DNA from: Erythrobacter neustonensis
GTDB lineage: Bacteria > Pseudomonadota > Alphaproteobacteria > Sphingomonadales > Sphingomonadaceae
Reading direction: 5' to 3'
DNA length: 64,000 nucleotides
NCBI RefSeq assembly: GCF_001663175.1
Contig: NZ_CP016033.1
Span: forward strand, 62,001-126,000
Every line of letters starts with the position of its first letter. The first letter of the stretch is position 1. Both the position numbers and the translations under genes were made by a program. A model generated the notes under the pieces. That model ran no database searches. It saw only the letters and a program-made list of their open reading frames with translations, and had not been told where the DNA came from. Positions 1 to 8,642 of the stretch are shown piece by piece.

Positions 1-870
1 CTGCCGCGGGTCGCCGCAGATCACCATCCGGCTGTTCTGGCCGAAGCGGGTGAGGAACATCTTCATCTGCTCGCGCGTGGTGTTCTGCGCCTCGTCGAGG
101 ATGATGAAGCTGTCGGCGAGCGTGCGCCCGCGCATGAAGGCGATCGGCGCGATCTCGATCTCGCCATTGGCCAACCGGCGCTCGACCTGTTCGGGCGGCA
201 TGCAGTCGTTCAGGGCATCGTAGAGCGGGCGCAGATAGGGGTCGACCTTCTCCTTCATGTCGCCGGGCAGGAAGCCGAGCTTTTCGCCCGCTTCGACCGC
301 AGGGCGCGACAGGATCAGCCGCTGGACGCTGCCAGTGATGAGCTGGCTGACTGCTTGTGCAACCGCGATATAGGTCTTGCCCGTGCCCGCCGGCCCAAGC
401 GCGAAGATGATGTCGTCCTTCGCAAGGCTGCGCATGTAGTCGATCTGCGTTGCGGAACGCGGCACGATGGTTTTCTTGCGCGTGCGGATCATGATCGGCG
501 GCGCGCCGTCATCGCCCGAGATGATGCCTTCCAGCGTGGGTTCGTTCGACATAGCGATCATGCTTTCGATCGCCCCGCTGTCCAGCGCCTCGCCCCGGGC
601 GAGCCGGTCATACATCGTCTTCAGCGTCTCGCGCGCGCGGGCGACATCGTCCTCCGGTCCTTCGATCACCACCTGGTGCCCGCGGGCGTGGATATAGACC
701 CCGAGCCGGTTTTCGACCTGCACCAGATTGGCATCGAACTGGCCGAACAGCGGGCCGAGCAACGCCTGGTTCTCGAAGGTCAGATCGATGCGCGCACGCC
801 GCGGTGCAGGGATGCCGCGCGGATCGGGCGAGAGCGCCGGATGTCCGGCACGGGAGGGTCGTCGGCCCAT
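1..870 (-). CDS. phoH: PhoH-like ATPase (partial, 3' end beyond window)
   Basis: The first 290 codons are present; the gene runs off the left edge. PhoH-like proteins are cytoplasmic P-loop ATPases linked to RNA metabolism and usually sit beside ybeY. A Walker A motif, GPAGTGKT, lies at residues 159-166, and a Walker B-like stretch FIILDEAQNTT followed by FGQNSRMVICGDPRQ lies at the truncated end, as in the family. The family is normally about 320-350 residues, so some 40-50 residues are missing. The ATG at 868-870 gives a protein beginning MGRRPSRAG. Alphaproteobacteria often carry miaB-phoH-ybeY in one direction; here miaB is also on the minus strand upstream, but an opposite-strand gene separates the two. 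The identification is secure. Confidence 0.95.
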   Translation of the reverse strand, partial: MGRRPSRAGHPALSPDPRGIPAPRRARIDLTFENQALLGPLFGQFDANLVQVENRLGVYIHARGHQVVIEGPEDDVARARETLKTMYDRLARGEALDSGAIESMIAMSNEPTLEGIISGDDGAPPIMIRTRKKTIVPRSATQIDYMRSLAKDDIIFALGPAGTGKTYIAVAQAVSQLITGSVQRLILSRPAVEAGEKLGFLPGDMKEKVDPYLRPLYDALNDCMPPEQVERRLANGEIEIAPIAFMRGRTLADSFIILDEAQNTTREQMKMFLTRFGQNSRMVICGDPRQ

Positions 871-1087
871 TCAGTTCCTTTGTCTGCGGCAGAAGGATGA
901 TCCCTCGGCCCTTGAGTCGCAAAGGTAAGCGGGGGCGCGGGGATAGCAAGCAGATGGGCGCGCAATCGCGGTGGATAGTCACGCAAACGCCGCAAACCGC
1001 GCAGATTCGGGCCTATATTGCGGCGACCTGGATTCATCGCTCATTCATCCGCAAGATGTTGATTTCCCGGCGAAGGAGCCCCCATCC

Positions 1088-1141
1088 GTGAAGAATCCCG
1101 CCATCCCTGCCATATCCTGTCGGAGCGTGGCTGCACCGTGA
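1088..1141 (+). CDS. possible 17-codon coupled leader ORF, or the shifted 5' end of the next gene
   Basis: A GGAG lies 8-9 bases upstream of a GTG at 1088. Reading from it gives MKNPAIPAISCRSVAAP and then TGA at 1139-1141. That TGA overlaps the ATG of the next gene by one base (TGATG). The peptide begins like the n-region of a signal peptide, and the next reading frame begins with the hydrophobic core [20 protein letters not shown]. Either this is a short translated leader coupled to the secreted protein, or a one-base frame difference has split one longer signal peptide. The sequence alone cannot decide between these. Confidence 0.35.
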   Translation: MKNPAIPAISCRSVAAP

Positions 1142-2010
1142 TGGCCGGGGCAGGCTTACTGGGCTTGGCGGCCATTGCTGCGGCCCCGCTTGTCGCGCAG
1201 GAGGCCCCTGCGCCGCCGATTATAGTTGAAGGCGAAAGGCCGCAGGATGAAAAGGCGCTTACCGATCTTGCCCGCGATCTTGCCGGTCGACCCCGCGCCG
1301 ATCGCCCGCTCGCGCGGTTCGAGCAGCCACTATGCCTGATGGTCGCCTCTGGCGACATAGCGCTGGGGAAGGAAATAGCCGAACGGATCATCGACAATGC
1401 CCGCCGCGCCGGAGTGCGGGTGCGCGGGCGCGGGTGCAAGACCAACGCGCTGCTCACCCTTTCGGATGATGCCCATGCGCAGCTGGTAGATATCCGCAAG
1501 AGCGGCAAGCGCATTTTTGCCGGCCTCAGCCAGCGCAAAATCGACGCGGTTCTGGGTGCGCGCGATCCGGTCTATGTGTTTCAGGCGAGCGAGACCACGG
1601 CAGCGAGCGGACAGGCGATACCCAAGGTCATGCCCGATGATCAGCCGACCAACAACGTCACCGCCATGGGCCGCCTCAGCCGGCTGACGCGCGAGGATAT
1701 GTTGGCAGCGCTGGTGGTGGTAGACAATGCCGCCGTTACCGGGCTCACCCCTGTGCAGATCGCAGACTATGCCAGCCTGCGGCTGCTCGCTCCGACGGGC
1801 GAGGTCGATGTGGCTGAGGCCGAAGCGAATGCGCCGCGCACCATCATGACCCTGTTCGCCGCGCCTGCCAGCGCGCCGCAGACCATGACCCGCTTTGACC
1901 GCGCCTATCTGAAGGCGCTCTATCGCATGCCGGCCGGCTCGTTGGCCAGGGAAGTCCTGCGCGTGGCTGTGGTGGACAGCGCGCGCGGGGATGCGTCACA
2001 GGAAGATTAG
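1141..2010 (+). CDS. secreted protein of unknown function
   Basis: I do not recognise this family. The predicted protein has 289 residues and starts with a hydrophobic stretch ending in an Ala-x-Ala-like site ([11 protein letters not shown]), so export to the periplasm is likely. A Pro-rich segment follows, then a mixed domain with two cysteines (LCLMV near residue 63 and GRGCKTN near residue 99) and a conserved-looking C-terminal stretch, [17 protein letters not shown], followed later by [16 protein letters not shown]. The start is uncertain: GTG at 1138 and ATG at 1141 are in frame but lack a good ribosome site, while a better site sits before the frame-shifted GTG at 1088. The stop overlaps the convergent miaB stop by four bases. 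It interrupts the usual miaB-phoH adjacency. Confidence 0.75.
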   Translation: MAGAGLLGLAAIAAAPLVAQEAPAPPIIVEGERPQDEKALTDLARDLAGRPRADRPLARFEQPLCLMVASGDIALGKEIAERIIDNARRAGVRVRGRGCKTNALLTLSDDAHAQLVDIRKSGKRIFAGLSQRKIDAVLGARDPVYVFQASETTAASGQAIPKVMPDDQPTNNVTAMGRLSRLTREDMLAALVVVDNAAVTGLTPVQIADYASLRLLAPTGEVDVAEAEANAPRTIMTLFAAPASAPQTMTRFDRAYLKALYRMPAGSLAREVLRVAVVDSARGDASQED

Positions 2011-3347
2011 GCCGGAACGCCCCTAAGAGAATTGGGCCCCGCCTCGGCCAGCGTCACGCTGACCATGTCGCCGATCGCGGCGGGCGCATCGATCCAGACC
2101 GATTGCAGCCACGGCGATTTGCCCAGCCATTGTCCCGGATTGCGGCCCTTGCGGTCGATCAGGATCGTGCAGGCCTTGCCCTCGCTGGCGCGGTTGAAGG
2201 CGTGCTGGTGCTCGGCCAGGCGCGTTTGCAGACGGTGGAGCCGCTCGGCCATCGCTTCGGGCGCGATCTGCCCTTCGAGCGTGGCGGCGGGGGTGCCGGG
2301 GCGCGGCGAATATTTGAAGCTGAAGCACTGGGCGTAGCGCACTTCGTCGACGATGCTCAGCGTCTCGGCAAACTCGGCCTCGCTCTCGCCCGGGAAACCG
2401 ACGATGAAGTCGCCCGATATGGCGATATCGGGCCGGACGGCGCGGAATTTCTCGATGATTTTCAGATAGCTTTCCGCCGTGTGCTGGCGGTTCATCGCTT
2501 TCAGCACGCGGTCGCTGCCAGCCTGCACGGGCAGGTGGAGATAGGGCATCAGCTTGTCGACCTCGCCGTGGGCGGCGATCAGGTCGTCAGCCATGTCGTT
2601 GGGATGGCTGGTGGTGTAGCGGATGCGCTCCAGACCATCGATCGCAGCGAGCCGCCGGATCAACCCGCCCAGCCCCGCAGCACGGCCCTTCTCGTCCTCG
2701 CCCGCCCAGGCGTTGACGTTCTGGCCGAGCAACGTGATCTCCTTCGCGCCCTGCTCCACCAGCTTCCCCGCTTCGGCCACCAGATGGCTGAAAGGCCGCG
2801 AGATTTCCGCGCCGCGGGTATAGGGAACGACGCAATAGGTGCAGAACTTGTCGCAGCCTTCCTGCACCGTCAGGAACGCGCTGGGGGAGCGTTTGCGGCG
2901 CTCGGGCAGCGCGTCGAACTTGGCGATCGCGGGCATGTCGGTGTCGGTCGCACGCTCGCCCTTTGCCGCCTTGTCGAGCATTTCGGGCAGGCGGTGATAG
3001 GCCTGCGGGCCGACCACGATGCTTACCGCAGGCGCGCGGGCCATGATTTCCTCGCCTTCCGCCTGCGCGACGCAGCCCGCCACCGCGATCAGCGGCGAGC
3101 GCCCTTTTTCGCGGCCCGCCGCGGCCAGCCGGCCGATGTCGGAATAGGTCTTTTCCGCCGCCTTTTCACGGATATGGCAGGTGTTGAGCACCACCAGATC
3201 GGCGTCCTCGCCCTCGCCTGCCGGAACGATCCCGCGTGCGGCGAGGACTTCGGACATACGCTCGCCGTCATAGACGTTCATCTGGCAGCCGTAGCTTTTG
3301 ACCCGGTAGGTCTTGGGTGCGGTTATGATGGGGGGTTGCGGTCTCAT
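2007..3347 (-). CDS. miaB: tRNA-2-methylthio-N6-dimethylallyladenosine synthase MiaB
   Basis: A radical-SAM methylthiotransferase that adds a methylthio group to i6A37 of tRNAs in the cytoplasm. The N-terminal UPF0004 domain has the cysteines of an auxiliary FeS cluster (YGCQMN, NTCHIRE, AGCVAQ). The radical-SAM motif is [16 protein letters not shown], with the CxxxCxxC spacing. A C-terminal TRAM-like segment follows after about residue 380. The ATG at 3345-3347 gives MRPQPPI and 446 residues, the usual family length; an in-frame start at 3386 would add 13 residues with no family support. It converges on the secreted protein gene with a four-base stop overlap. A perfect parS site and a 19-codon upstream ORF lie just before it. 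Confidence 0.96.
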   Translation of the reverse strand: MRPQPPIITAPKTYRVKSYGCQMNVYDGERMSEVLAARGIVPAGEGEDADLVVLNTCHIREKAAEKTYSDIGRLAAAGREKGRSPLIAVAGCVAQAEGEEIMARAPAVSIVVGPQAYHRLPEMLDKAAKGERATDTDMPAIAKFDALPERRKRSPSAFLTVQEGCDKFCTYCVVPYTRGAEISRPFSHLVAEAGKLVEQGAKEITLLGQNVNAWAGEDEKGRAAGLGGLIRRLAAIDGLERIRYTTSHPNDMADDLIAAHGEVDKLMPYLHLPVQAGSDRVLKAMNRQHTAESYLKIIEKFRAVRPDIAISGDFIVGFPGESEAEFAETLSIVDEVRYAQCFSFKYSPRPGTPAATLEGQIAPEAMAERLHRLQTRLAEHQHAFNRASEGKACTILIDRKGRNPGQWLGKSPWLQSVWIDAPAAIGDMVSVTLAEAGPNSLRGVPA

Positions 3348-3360
3348 GACACAGCCGCCC

Positions 3361-3420
3361 TTAGCCCCGATCCTGCGCGCCTTCAACGGCTGCGGAAACG
3401 CGGTGTTTCACGTGAAACAT
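3361..3420 (-). CDS. 19-codon upstream ORF containing parS (doubtful)
   Basis: On the minus strand an ATG at 3418-3420 opens [19 protein letters not shown] and stops with TAA at 3361-3363, 13 bases before the miaB ATG. The first six codons are the parS palindrome itself, which always reads MFHVKH in this phase. The ORF may therefore be only a by-product of the parS sequence. I see no clear ribosome-binding site. It is listed because the second parS in the window is also read in this phase, at the start of ada. Confidence 0.2.
   Translation of the reverse strand: MFHVKHRVSAAVEGAQDRG
3404..3419. promoter_or_regulatory. parS centromere site (ParB binding)
   Basis: TGTTTCACGTGAAACA is a perfect 16-bp palindrome identical to the widely conserved bacterial parS core. 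A chance match to a fixed 16-mer in 64 kb is negligible. It lies upstream of miaB in a 202-base gap. ParB nucleates here and loads SMC; smc is 11 kb to the right. An identical site lies at 37999-38014. Confidence 0.9.
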
Positions 3421-3549
3421 GCGCGCAGCACGGGTGCAAGACCGGGCTGAAGCGGGTCTGGAGGGGGTCAGGCGCGGGTCGAGACCGTTCTAGACCGCGG
3501 CAAGGCGGGGTCAGCTTTCACCCCGCCGCGCTCGGCCCGCACGCCTGCT

Positions 3550-4485
3550 CTAACGCGACCGGCCGCGCTGGCTCTGCTCCTCGCGGCGCAGGCTGTTGTG
3601 GACGCAGGGCCCCGTCGGCCGGAAACCGGGGCCGGGGTGGTTCTGGTCTTCCTGCCCGCATTCGACAAAAGGCTTGGTGATGCCGTTCGCCTTGACCACT
3701 TCGTGCGCGTCGGTGCTGTCATAGGCGGCGATCCACGTGATGCAGTCGGCCAGCGGGCGCACCGCGTGCTTTGCCAGACCGCCTTTGCGCGGTTCGCAAT
3801 TGATCGTGTAGACATTGGCCGCAGGCGGCTCGACCGAGCGGGCGAAGCGGCGCAGCACTTCGCCGCGTTCGTTGAAGACCACGCGCTTCAACGCATTGGC
3901 GCGCACTTCGCTGCGATAGAAAGGTGAGGTGTTGAACATGTAGGCCTGCACCTCGGGGTGCGCGACCGAGACTTCGGTGGCGAGCGCGCCGCCAAGCGAA
4001 TGGCCCGTCACCACCCACGGCACATCGGTGCCCAGCCGCGATTTTTCCGCCTCGTAATAGCGCAGCGCCAGCTCGATCTGATCATCGCGCAGCGTCCCGT
4101 AGAAGATATCGGCAAGGCTCTTCATGTCGGTGCCACGGAACGCGATGATCCGCGCCACGGGCTTGCGGTCGGCATTGGCGCCGCTGCCGCGTTCGTACTG
4201 GTTGAAGATCTGGTAATCGAAGCCCTTGTCCGCATCGCCTTCGGCAATCGGGATGCGCGGCACACGCTGCAGCACCCGGCCCGGCTTTTCGAACAGGTCT
4301 TCATCGCCGGTATAGGCGTTGGTCGCCGCCAGCGCATAGGGGAAGGCATCGACCGCCGCCTCGCGCACGAAGGCGCACCAGCCGCCCGGCTCCATCTGGC
4401 AGGGCGATCGCCCTTGCGAAATATCGGGGAAGGTGGCGCAAGCCGACAGCAGCAAAGCGGCAAAACCCGCGGCAATGTTCTTCAT
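3550..4485 (-). CDS. lipase-like alpha/beta hydrolase lipoprotein
   Basis: The protein has 311 residues from the ATG at 4483-4485. That start is preferred over the GTG two codons upstream because a GGGGAGG sequence sits six bases before it. The N-terminus is a lipoprotein signal with lipobox LLSAC (Cys16). The nucleophile elbow VVTGHSLGGALA matches class 3 lipases. An upstream IAFRGTDMKS stretch also fits, with its FRGT segment common in that fold, and a later CITWIAAYDSTDAHE could supply the acid and histidine. Several cysteines near both ends suggest periplasmic disulfides. The true substrate is unknown. It lies between the parS gap and a cyclophilin gene on the same strand, 28 bases downstream of the latter. 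Confidence 0.8.
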   Translation of the reverse strand: MKNIAAGFAALLLSACATFPDISQGRSPCQMEPGGWCAFVREAAVDAFPYALAATNAYTGDEDLFEKPGRVLQRVPRIPIAEGDADKGFDYQIFNQYERGSGANADRKPVARIIAFRGTDMKSLADIFYGTLRDDQIELALRYYEAEKSRLGTDVPWVVTGHSLGGALATEVSVAHPEVQAYMFNTSPFYRSEVRANALKRVVFNERGEVLRRFARSVEPPAANVYTINCEPRKGGLAKHAVRPLADCITWIAAYDSTDAHEVVKANGITKPFVECGQEDQNHPGPGFRPTGPCVHNSLRREEQSQRGRSR

Positions 4486-4513
4486 GCGCACCTCCCCCTG
4501 TATCCGTTAAGTC

Positions 4514-4975
4514 TTAGGCGACCGTCGCCTTGACGATCTTGCCCGGATTGCGCGGCGGTTCGCCCTTCGGGATCGCGTGGACGTGTTCCATCCCGCTCGT
4601 CACCTGGCCCCAGACGGTGTACTGCTTGTCGAGGAAGCGCGCATCATCGAGGCAGATGAAGAACTGCGAATTCGCGCTGTTCGGGTTCTGCGCGCGGGCC
4701 ATCGAGCACACGCCTTCGACGTGGGGTTCGGCGTTGAATTCGGCCGCAAGATCGGGCTTGTCGCTGCCGCCCATGCCGGTGCCGGTCGGATCGCCACCCT
4801 GCGCCATGAAGCCGCCGATCACGCGGTGGAAGATCACCCCGTCATAGAAACCTTCCTGCGCCAGTTCGGTGATGCGCGCGACGTGGCCTGGGGCAAGATC
4901 GGGGCGCAGCTTGATGACGACATCGTTCTGGGCGCCGTCGCCATTGTCGAGCGTGAAAGTGAGGGTTTCGGCCAT
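4514..4975 (-). CDS. cyclophilin-type peptidyl-prolyl cis-trans isomerase
   Basis: A 153-residue PpiB-type cyclophilin, which catalyses proline isomerisation during folding. The active-site stretch VIFHRVIGGFMAQGGDPTG contains the catalytic Arg and the F-M-x-Q-x-GD pattern, and NSANSQFFICL is the second cyclophilin signature. No signal peptide is seen from the preferred ATG at 4973-4975 (MAETLTFTLDNG), which has GGAG seven bases upstream; an in-frame ATG 42 bases earlier gives an unsupported extension. It is divergent from mgtE across about 100 bases, so the gap probably holds both promoters. Confidence 0.93.
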   Translation of the reverse strand: MAETLTFTLDNGDGAQNDVVIKLRPDLAPGHVARITELAQEGFYDGVIFHRVIGGFMAQGGDPTGTGMGGSDKPDLAAEFNAEPHVEGVCSMARAQNPNSANSQFFICLDDARFLDKQYTVWGQVTSGMEHVHAIPKGEPPRNPGKIVKATVA

Positions 4976-5076
4976 TGGTATCTCCTGCGTGAATTTGCCC
5001 GCGCTTTTAGCAGCCAATGCGCGGCTGTCACCCTCCCCCCGCTTGCTTTTGTCCCTCCCACCCGTAAACGCCTCGT

Positions 5077-6537
5077 ATGGCCGACGACCATCTCCTCGAC
5101 GACGATCTGCTGATCGCTGATTCCGGCCCGGAAGCGGTCGATGCCGAGGTGCGTCCTGACGACCGGGTCGACGACGAACGCCACGACGAGGAAAACCGCC
5201 TGAAGCCCCGTTTCGTCAGCGCGGTGCACGATGCGCTGGAAGCGGGCGACAAGGGCGCGGTCTACGATCTGGTCGAACCGCTCCACGCCGCCGACATCGC
5301 CGACCTGATCGAACTGCTCGCGCCCGGCGAACGCGCGCAGCTCGCTGCCGCGATCAGCGACCTGATGACCGGCGACGTGATCGCCGAGCTGAACGATTAC
5401 GTCCGCGAAGACCTGATGGAAGCGCTGCCCGCGCAGGCCGTCGCCACCATCGCGCAGCAGCTCGACACCGACGATGCGGTGCAGCTGATCGAGGACCTTG
5501 ACGCCGCCGATCAGGCTGCGGTCATGGCCGAGCTGGAGCCCGAAACCCGCGAGGCGGTGTCCTCCGCGCTCGCCTATCCCGAGGAAACCGCCGGCCGGTT
5601 GATGAGCCGGCATTTTGTGGCGGTGCCCGAACATCTCACCGTCGGCGATCTCATCGATTACCTGCGGGAGGACGGCGATCTCAGCCACGATTTCTTCGAG
5701 GTTTTCGTGATCGACGAGCGCCACCATCCGGTCGGCACCTGCGCGCTTTCATGGGTGCTCACCACCCCGCGCAATGTCCGGCTGACCGATGTGATGAAGC
5801 GCGACCAGACGCTGATCCCGGTGACGATGGATCAGGAAGAAGCCGCGCTGATGTTCCAGAAATACGCGCTGATCTCGGCTGCGGTGGTGGACGAAAGCGG
5901 GCGGCTGGTCGGGCAGATGACGGTCGACGATATCGTCCACATCATCTCCGAGGAAGCGGGCGAGGACGCGCTGCTGTTGTCGGGCGCAGGCGAAGGCGAC
6001 ATCAACGAACCGATCCGCGAAGCCTATGCCGCGCGCGTGCGCTGGCTGATCGCCAATCTGGGCACGGCGGTTCTGGCATCCACGATCATCGCTTTCTTCG
6101 GCGCGGCGATCGAACAGCTGGTCGCGCTCGCGGTGCTGATGCCGATCGTCGCCAGCATCGGCGGCAATGCGGGCACGCAGACGATGGCGGTGGCGGTGCG
6201 CGCGATGGCGACCAACCAGCTCACCCGGTCGAACACGCGCCGCATCCTGTGGCGCGAGTTTCGCGTCGCGCTTTTGAACGGCGGGACGATCGCGGTGCTG
6301 ATCGGGCTGGCGGCAGGCTTCCTGTTCTCCCCGATGATGGGGGTGGTGATCGCGCTCGCGATGATCATCAACATCGCGGTTGCGGGACTTGCCGGCGTGC
6401 TGGTGCCGGTGATTTTCGAGCGGCTGGATCAGGACCCGGCGGTCGCATCCTCGGTGTTCGTGACGATGATCACCGATTCGATGGGGTTTTTCGCTTTTCT
6501 CGGCCTCGCCGTCGCGCTGGGGCTCGCTTCGCTCTGA
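5077..6537 (+). CDS. mgtE: magnesium transporter MgtE
   Basis: A 486-residue inner-membrane Mg2+ channel. The domains are in family order: an acidic N-terminal tail, the MgtE N domain (leucine-rich helical repeats, about residues 60-170), two CBS domains (about 175-310, including GRLVGQMTVDDIVHII), a connecting helix, and five membrane segments in the last 180 residues. The conserved pore-region sequence SIGGNAGTQTMAV is intact. In this family the N and CBS domains sense cytoplasmic Mg2+ and gate the pore. No M-box riboswitch is visible in the 100-base upstream gap. Confidence 0.95.
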   Translation: MADDHLLDDDLLIADSGPEAVDAEVRPDDRVDDERHDEENRLKPRFVSAVHDALEAGDKGAVYDLVEPLHAADIADLIELLAPGERAQLAAAISDLMTGDVIAELNDYVREDLMEALPAQAVATIAQQLDTDDAVQLIEDLDAADQAAVMAELEPETREAVSSALAYPEETAGRLMSRHFVAVPEHLTVGDLIDYLREDGDLSHDFFEVFVIDERHHPVGTCALSWVLTTPRNVRLTDVMKRDQTLIPVTMDQEEAALMFQKYALISAAVVDESGRLVGQMTVDDIVHIISEEAGEDALLLSGAGEGDINEPIREAYAARVRWLIANLGTAVLASTIIAFFGAAIEQLVALAVLMPIVASIGGNAGTQTMAVAVRAMATNQLTRSNTRRILWREFRVALLNGGTIAVLIGLAAGFLFSPMMGVVIALAMIINIAVAGLAGVLVPVIFERLDQDPAVASSVFVTMITDSMGFFAFLGLAVALGLASL

Positions 6538-6626
6538 CGGCTGCCGGTGGGCGGGCGATACGCATTATTGTGGACGCAGCGCGCGCCATCGCTTGATCGC
6601 GCGGTGTGCCGGCCCACATTGGCGCG

Positions 6627-7019
6627 ATGCCGCTGCACCTGACCAAGATCGCCTTCGGAGCGAAAAGCTACGACCAGCTCGCCAGCCGGATCAGCGGGCG
6701 GCAACCGATCGCGCTGACCACGCGCAACCGCCCCACCCGGTTCGAGGAATGCGCGGGCGGGTCGCTCTACTGGATCATCAACCACGCGATCGTTGCGCGC
6801 TCGCCGATCATCGGGTTCGAGAAGACCAGGGACGGGCGCTGGGACATCATGCTCGAGCCCAAGCTGATCCGCGTCCACCAGATCGCCAAGCGCGCGCATC
6901 AGGGCTGGCGCTATCTGACCGAGGACAAGGCCCCCAAGGACGTCGCCGAGGGCGAGGACATCGGCGATGCGCTGCCCGGCAAGCTGGCAATGAAGCTGGA
7001 GCGGCTGGGGCTGGTGTAA
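6627..7019 (+). CDS. DUF1489 family protein
   Basis: A 130-residue soluble protein of an alphaproteobacterial conserved family of unknown function. The start MPLHLTKIAFGAKSYDQL and the central WIINHAIVARSPIIGFEK segment match my recollection of DUF1489 proteins. The ATG at 6627 is chosen because family members begin close to this motif; a GTG at 6606 would add seven residues. It follows mgtE by 89 bases on the same strand. No catalytic motif is apparent. Confidence 0.8.
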   Translation: MPLHLTKIAFGAKSYDQLASRISGRQPIALTTRNRPTRFEECAGGSLYWIINHAIVARSPIIGFEKTRDGRWDIMLEPKLIRVHQIAKRAHQGWRYLTEDKAPKDVAEGEDIGDALPGKLAMKLERLGLV

Positions 7020-7066
7020 GCGCATCGCGGGGCGTAAAGCCCATGCAAATCAGGGGGAAATTGTTC

Positions 7067-7948
7067 ATGAGACGCATGCCGCTTTCGTCATTGTGGTTGG
7101 GGCCGCTGGCCTTGCTGGCAGGCGGCTGCATGACAGCGCCGCAGACGGATGCAGTGCCCGATGCCCGCAGCACCGCGCTGGCCGGAGCGGCCACTTCCAC
7201 CACCACCCTGACGGCCCCCGATGGCCGCGTGATCGACGTGACCATCATCGCGCCTGCCGCCCCGCGCGGCGTGATCCTCTTGTCGCACGGCGGCAACAGC
7301 AATCCGCTCGCCACGCGCGTGCTGAATGCCCGGCTGACCGCGCGCGGCTTTGCCATCATCGCGCCGACCCACACCGACTCGCTCGCCCTTCCCGCCGAGC
7401 GCCGCACCGATCTGCGTGCTGCGCTGGCGACCCGGATCGCCGACATGAAGGCGGCTGCTGGGCTTGCCGCAGCGCGCTATCCGGCGCTCCCGGTGGCGCA
7501 GGTCGGTTACAGCTACGGGTCGCTCACTTCGCTGATCGGGGCAGGCGCGTTTGCCGGCATGATCCCCGGCGCCATTCCCGGCGTGAAGGCGGTGGTGATG
7601 TTTTCCTCCCCCGGTCCGATTCCGCCTTTGACCAGCGCGCCCGGCGCCTTTGCTCAGGTCACGGTGCCGACCCTGCTGGTCACGGGCGATGCGGACAAGG
7701 TGCCCGGTTTTGCCGACGACCCGGCATCGCACCTGATCTATTTCGACCAGCTTCCCGCAGGCGATCGCACCGCGCTGGTCGTGGCGGGCGCAACGCACGA
7801 ATTTGCGGGCGGCACGCAGCCGGGTTGGGATGCCGTGGCCGCGCTCATGGACGATTTCCTGATGGGCCGCGTGCTCGGCGATGCGAAGGCCGTTGCGCGC
7901 TTCGATGCCGCAGCCAGCAGCGATATGGTGACGATCAGGCGCCGCTAG
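7067..7948 (+). CDS. alpha/beta hydrolase lipoprotein
   Basis: A 293-residue predicted outer-envelope lipoprotein. The signal peptide MRRMPLSSLWLGPLALLAGG ends in a lipobox with Cys21. The mature part has an alpha/beta-hydrolase layout: an oxyanion-type strand VILLSHGGNSNP, a nucleophile elbow VGYSYGSLTS, an acidic strand LLVTGDADKVPG, and a histidine in VVAGATHEFAGG. This resembles dienelactone-hydrolase or PAF-acetylhydrolase-like enzymes, but the substrate cannot be read from the sequence. The ATG at 7067 is chosen because an AGGGGG run lies about nine bases upstream; an ATG at 7043 is possible. It converges on the DsbA-like gene with a 10-base gap. Confidence 0.82.
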   Translation: MRRMPLSSLWLGPLALLAGGCMTAPQTDAVPDARSTALAGAATSTTTLTAPDGRVIDVTIIAPAAPRGVILLSHGGNSNPLATRVLNARLTARGFAIIAPTHTDSLALPAERRTDLRAALATRIADMKAAAGLAAARYPALPVAQVGYSYGSLTSLIGAGAFAGMIPGAIPGVKAVVMFSSPGPIPPLTSAPGAFAQVTVPTLLVTGDADKVPGFADDPASHLIYFDQLPAGDRTALVVAGATHEFAGGTQPGWDAVAALMDDFLMGRVLGDAKAVARFDAAASSDMVTIRRR

Positions 7949-7958
7949 CCGTTGCCGC

Positions 7959-8642
7959 TCAGCCCCGCGTCTTTTCCGCCACGCGGCGCAATGCGTTGAC
8001 GTAAACCTCGGGCCCCTGCGCGCCGGGGATCAGGAACTTGCCTTCGACGATCATCGCCGGAACGCCCGAGATGTTCATGTCCCACGCCTGATGTTCTTCG
8101 GCGACGACGCGCTCTTCGAGATCGGGATCGTCCAGCGCGGCCTTCGCCGCCGCGCGGTGGAGGCCGGCCGCTGCCGCGATATCGAGCAGCACTGCGCGGT
8201 CGCCGAGATTGCGGCGCTCGTTGAAATGGGCGCGGAACAGCGCGAGCTTCAATGCGGTCTGCGTCTCCGGCCCCGCCTGTTCGAGCGCGAAGGCCAGCAG
8301 CTTGTGCGCGTCCCGCGTGTTCCACATCATCGCGGGCGGCGCTTCGCCCTCGCCCTCATAAGCCAGCGACACGCCCGCCTGCTCGGCGATCGCCTTCATC
8401 TGCCCGCGGATTTTCGCGCCCTCTTCGGCAGGGCGGCGGTATTTGCGCTGGAGGTGGGCCTCCTGCTCCTCACCTTCGGGCGGCATGTCGGGGTTCAGCT
8501 CGAACGGTCGCCAGCGGATCACGCCTGCGATCTCGCCGTCGAGTTCCTCAAGCGCCTTGGTCAGCTGGCCGTAGCCGATCAGGCACCACGGGCACATGAC
8601 ATCCGAATAAATGTCGATCGTGAGTTTCTGCGGAGCGTTCAT
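7959..8642 (-). CDS. DsbA family oxidoreductase (FrnE-like)
   Basis: A 227-residue thioredoxin-fold protein with no signal peptide, so cytoplasmic. The active site CPWC lies at residues 17-20 in IYSDVMCPWCLIGYGQL, typical of the FrnE/2-hydroxychromene-2-carboxylate isomerase-like branch of DsbA. The conserved cis-Pro region is GVPAMIVEGKFLIPGAQ near the C-terminus. The ATG at 8640-8642 overlaps the nudC stop (ATGA), so it is the last gene of a translationally coupled three-gene minus-strand operon. Confidence 0.9.
   Translation of the reverse strand: MNAPQKLTIDIYSDVMCPWCLIGYGQLTKALEELDGEIAGVIRWRPFELNPDMPPEGEEQEAHLQRKYRRPAEEGAKIRGQMKAIAEQAGVSLAYEGEGEAPPAMMWNTRDAHKLLAFALEQAGPETQTALKLALFRAHFNERRNLGDRAVLLDIAAAAGLHRAAAKAALDDPDLEERVVAEEHQAWDMNISGVPAMIVEGKFLIPGAQGPEVYVNALRRVAEKTRG

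Noticed and set aside
2103-3680. A 525-codon open frame on the plus strand opposite miaB
   Set aside because: It is fully antisense to a certain gene, has Arg/Gly-rich low-complexity content typical of the complementary frame in GC-rich DNA, and no start signal.
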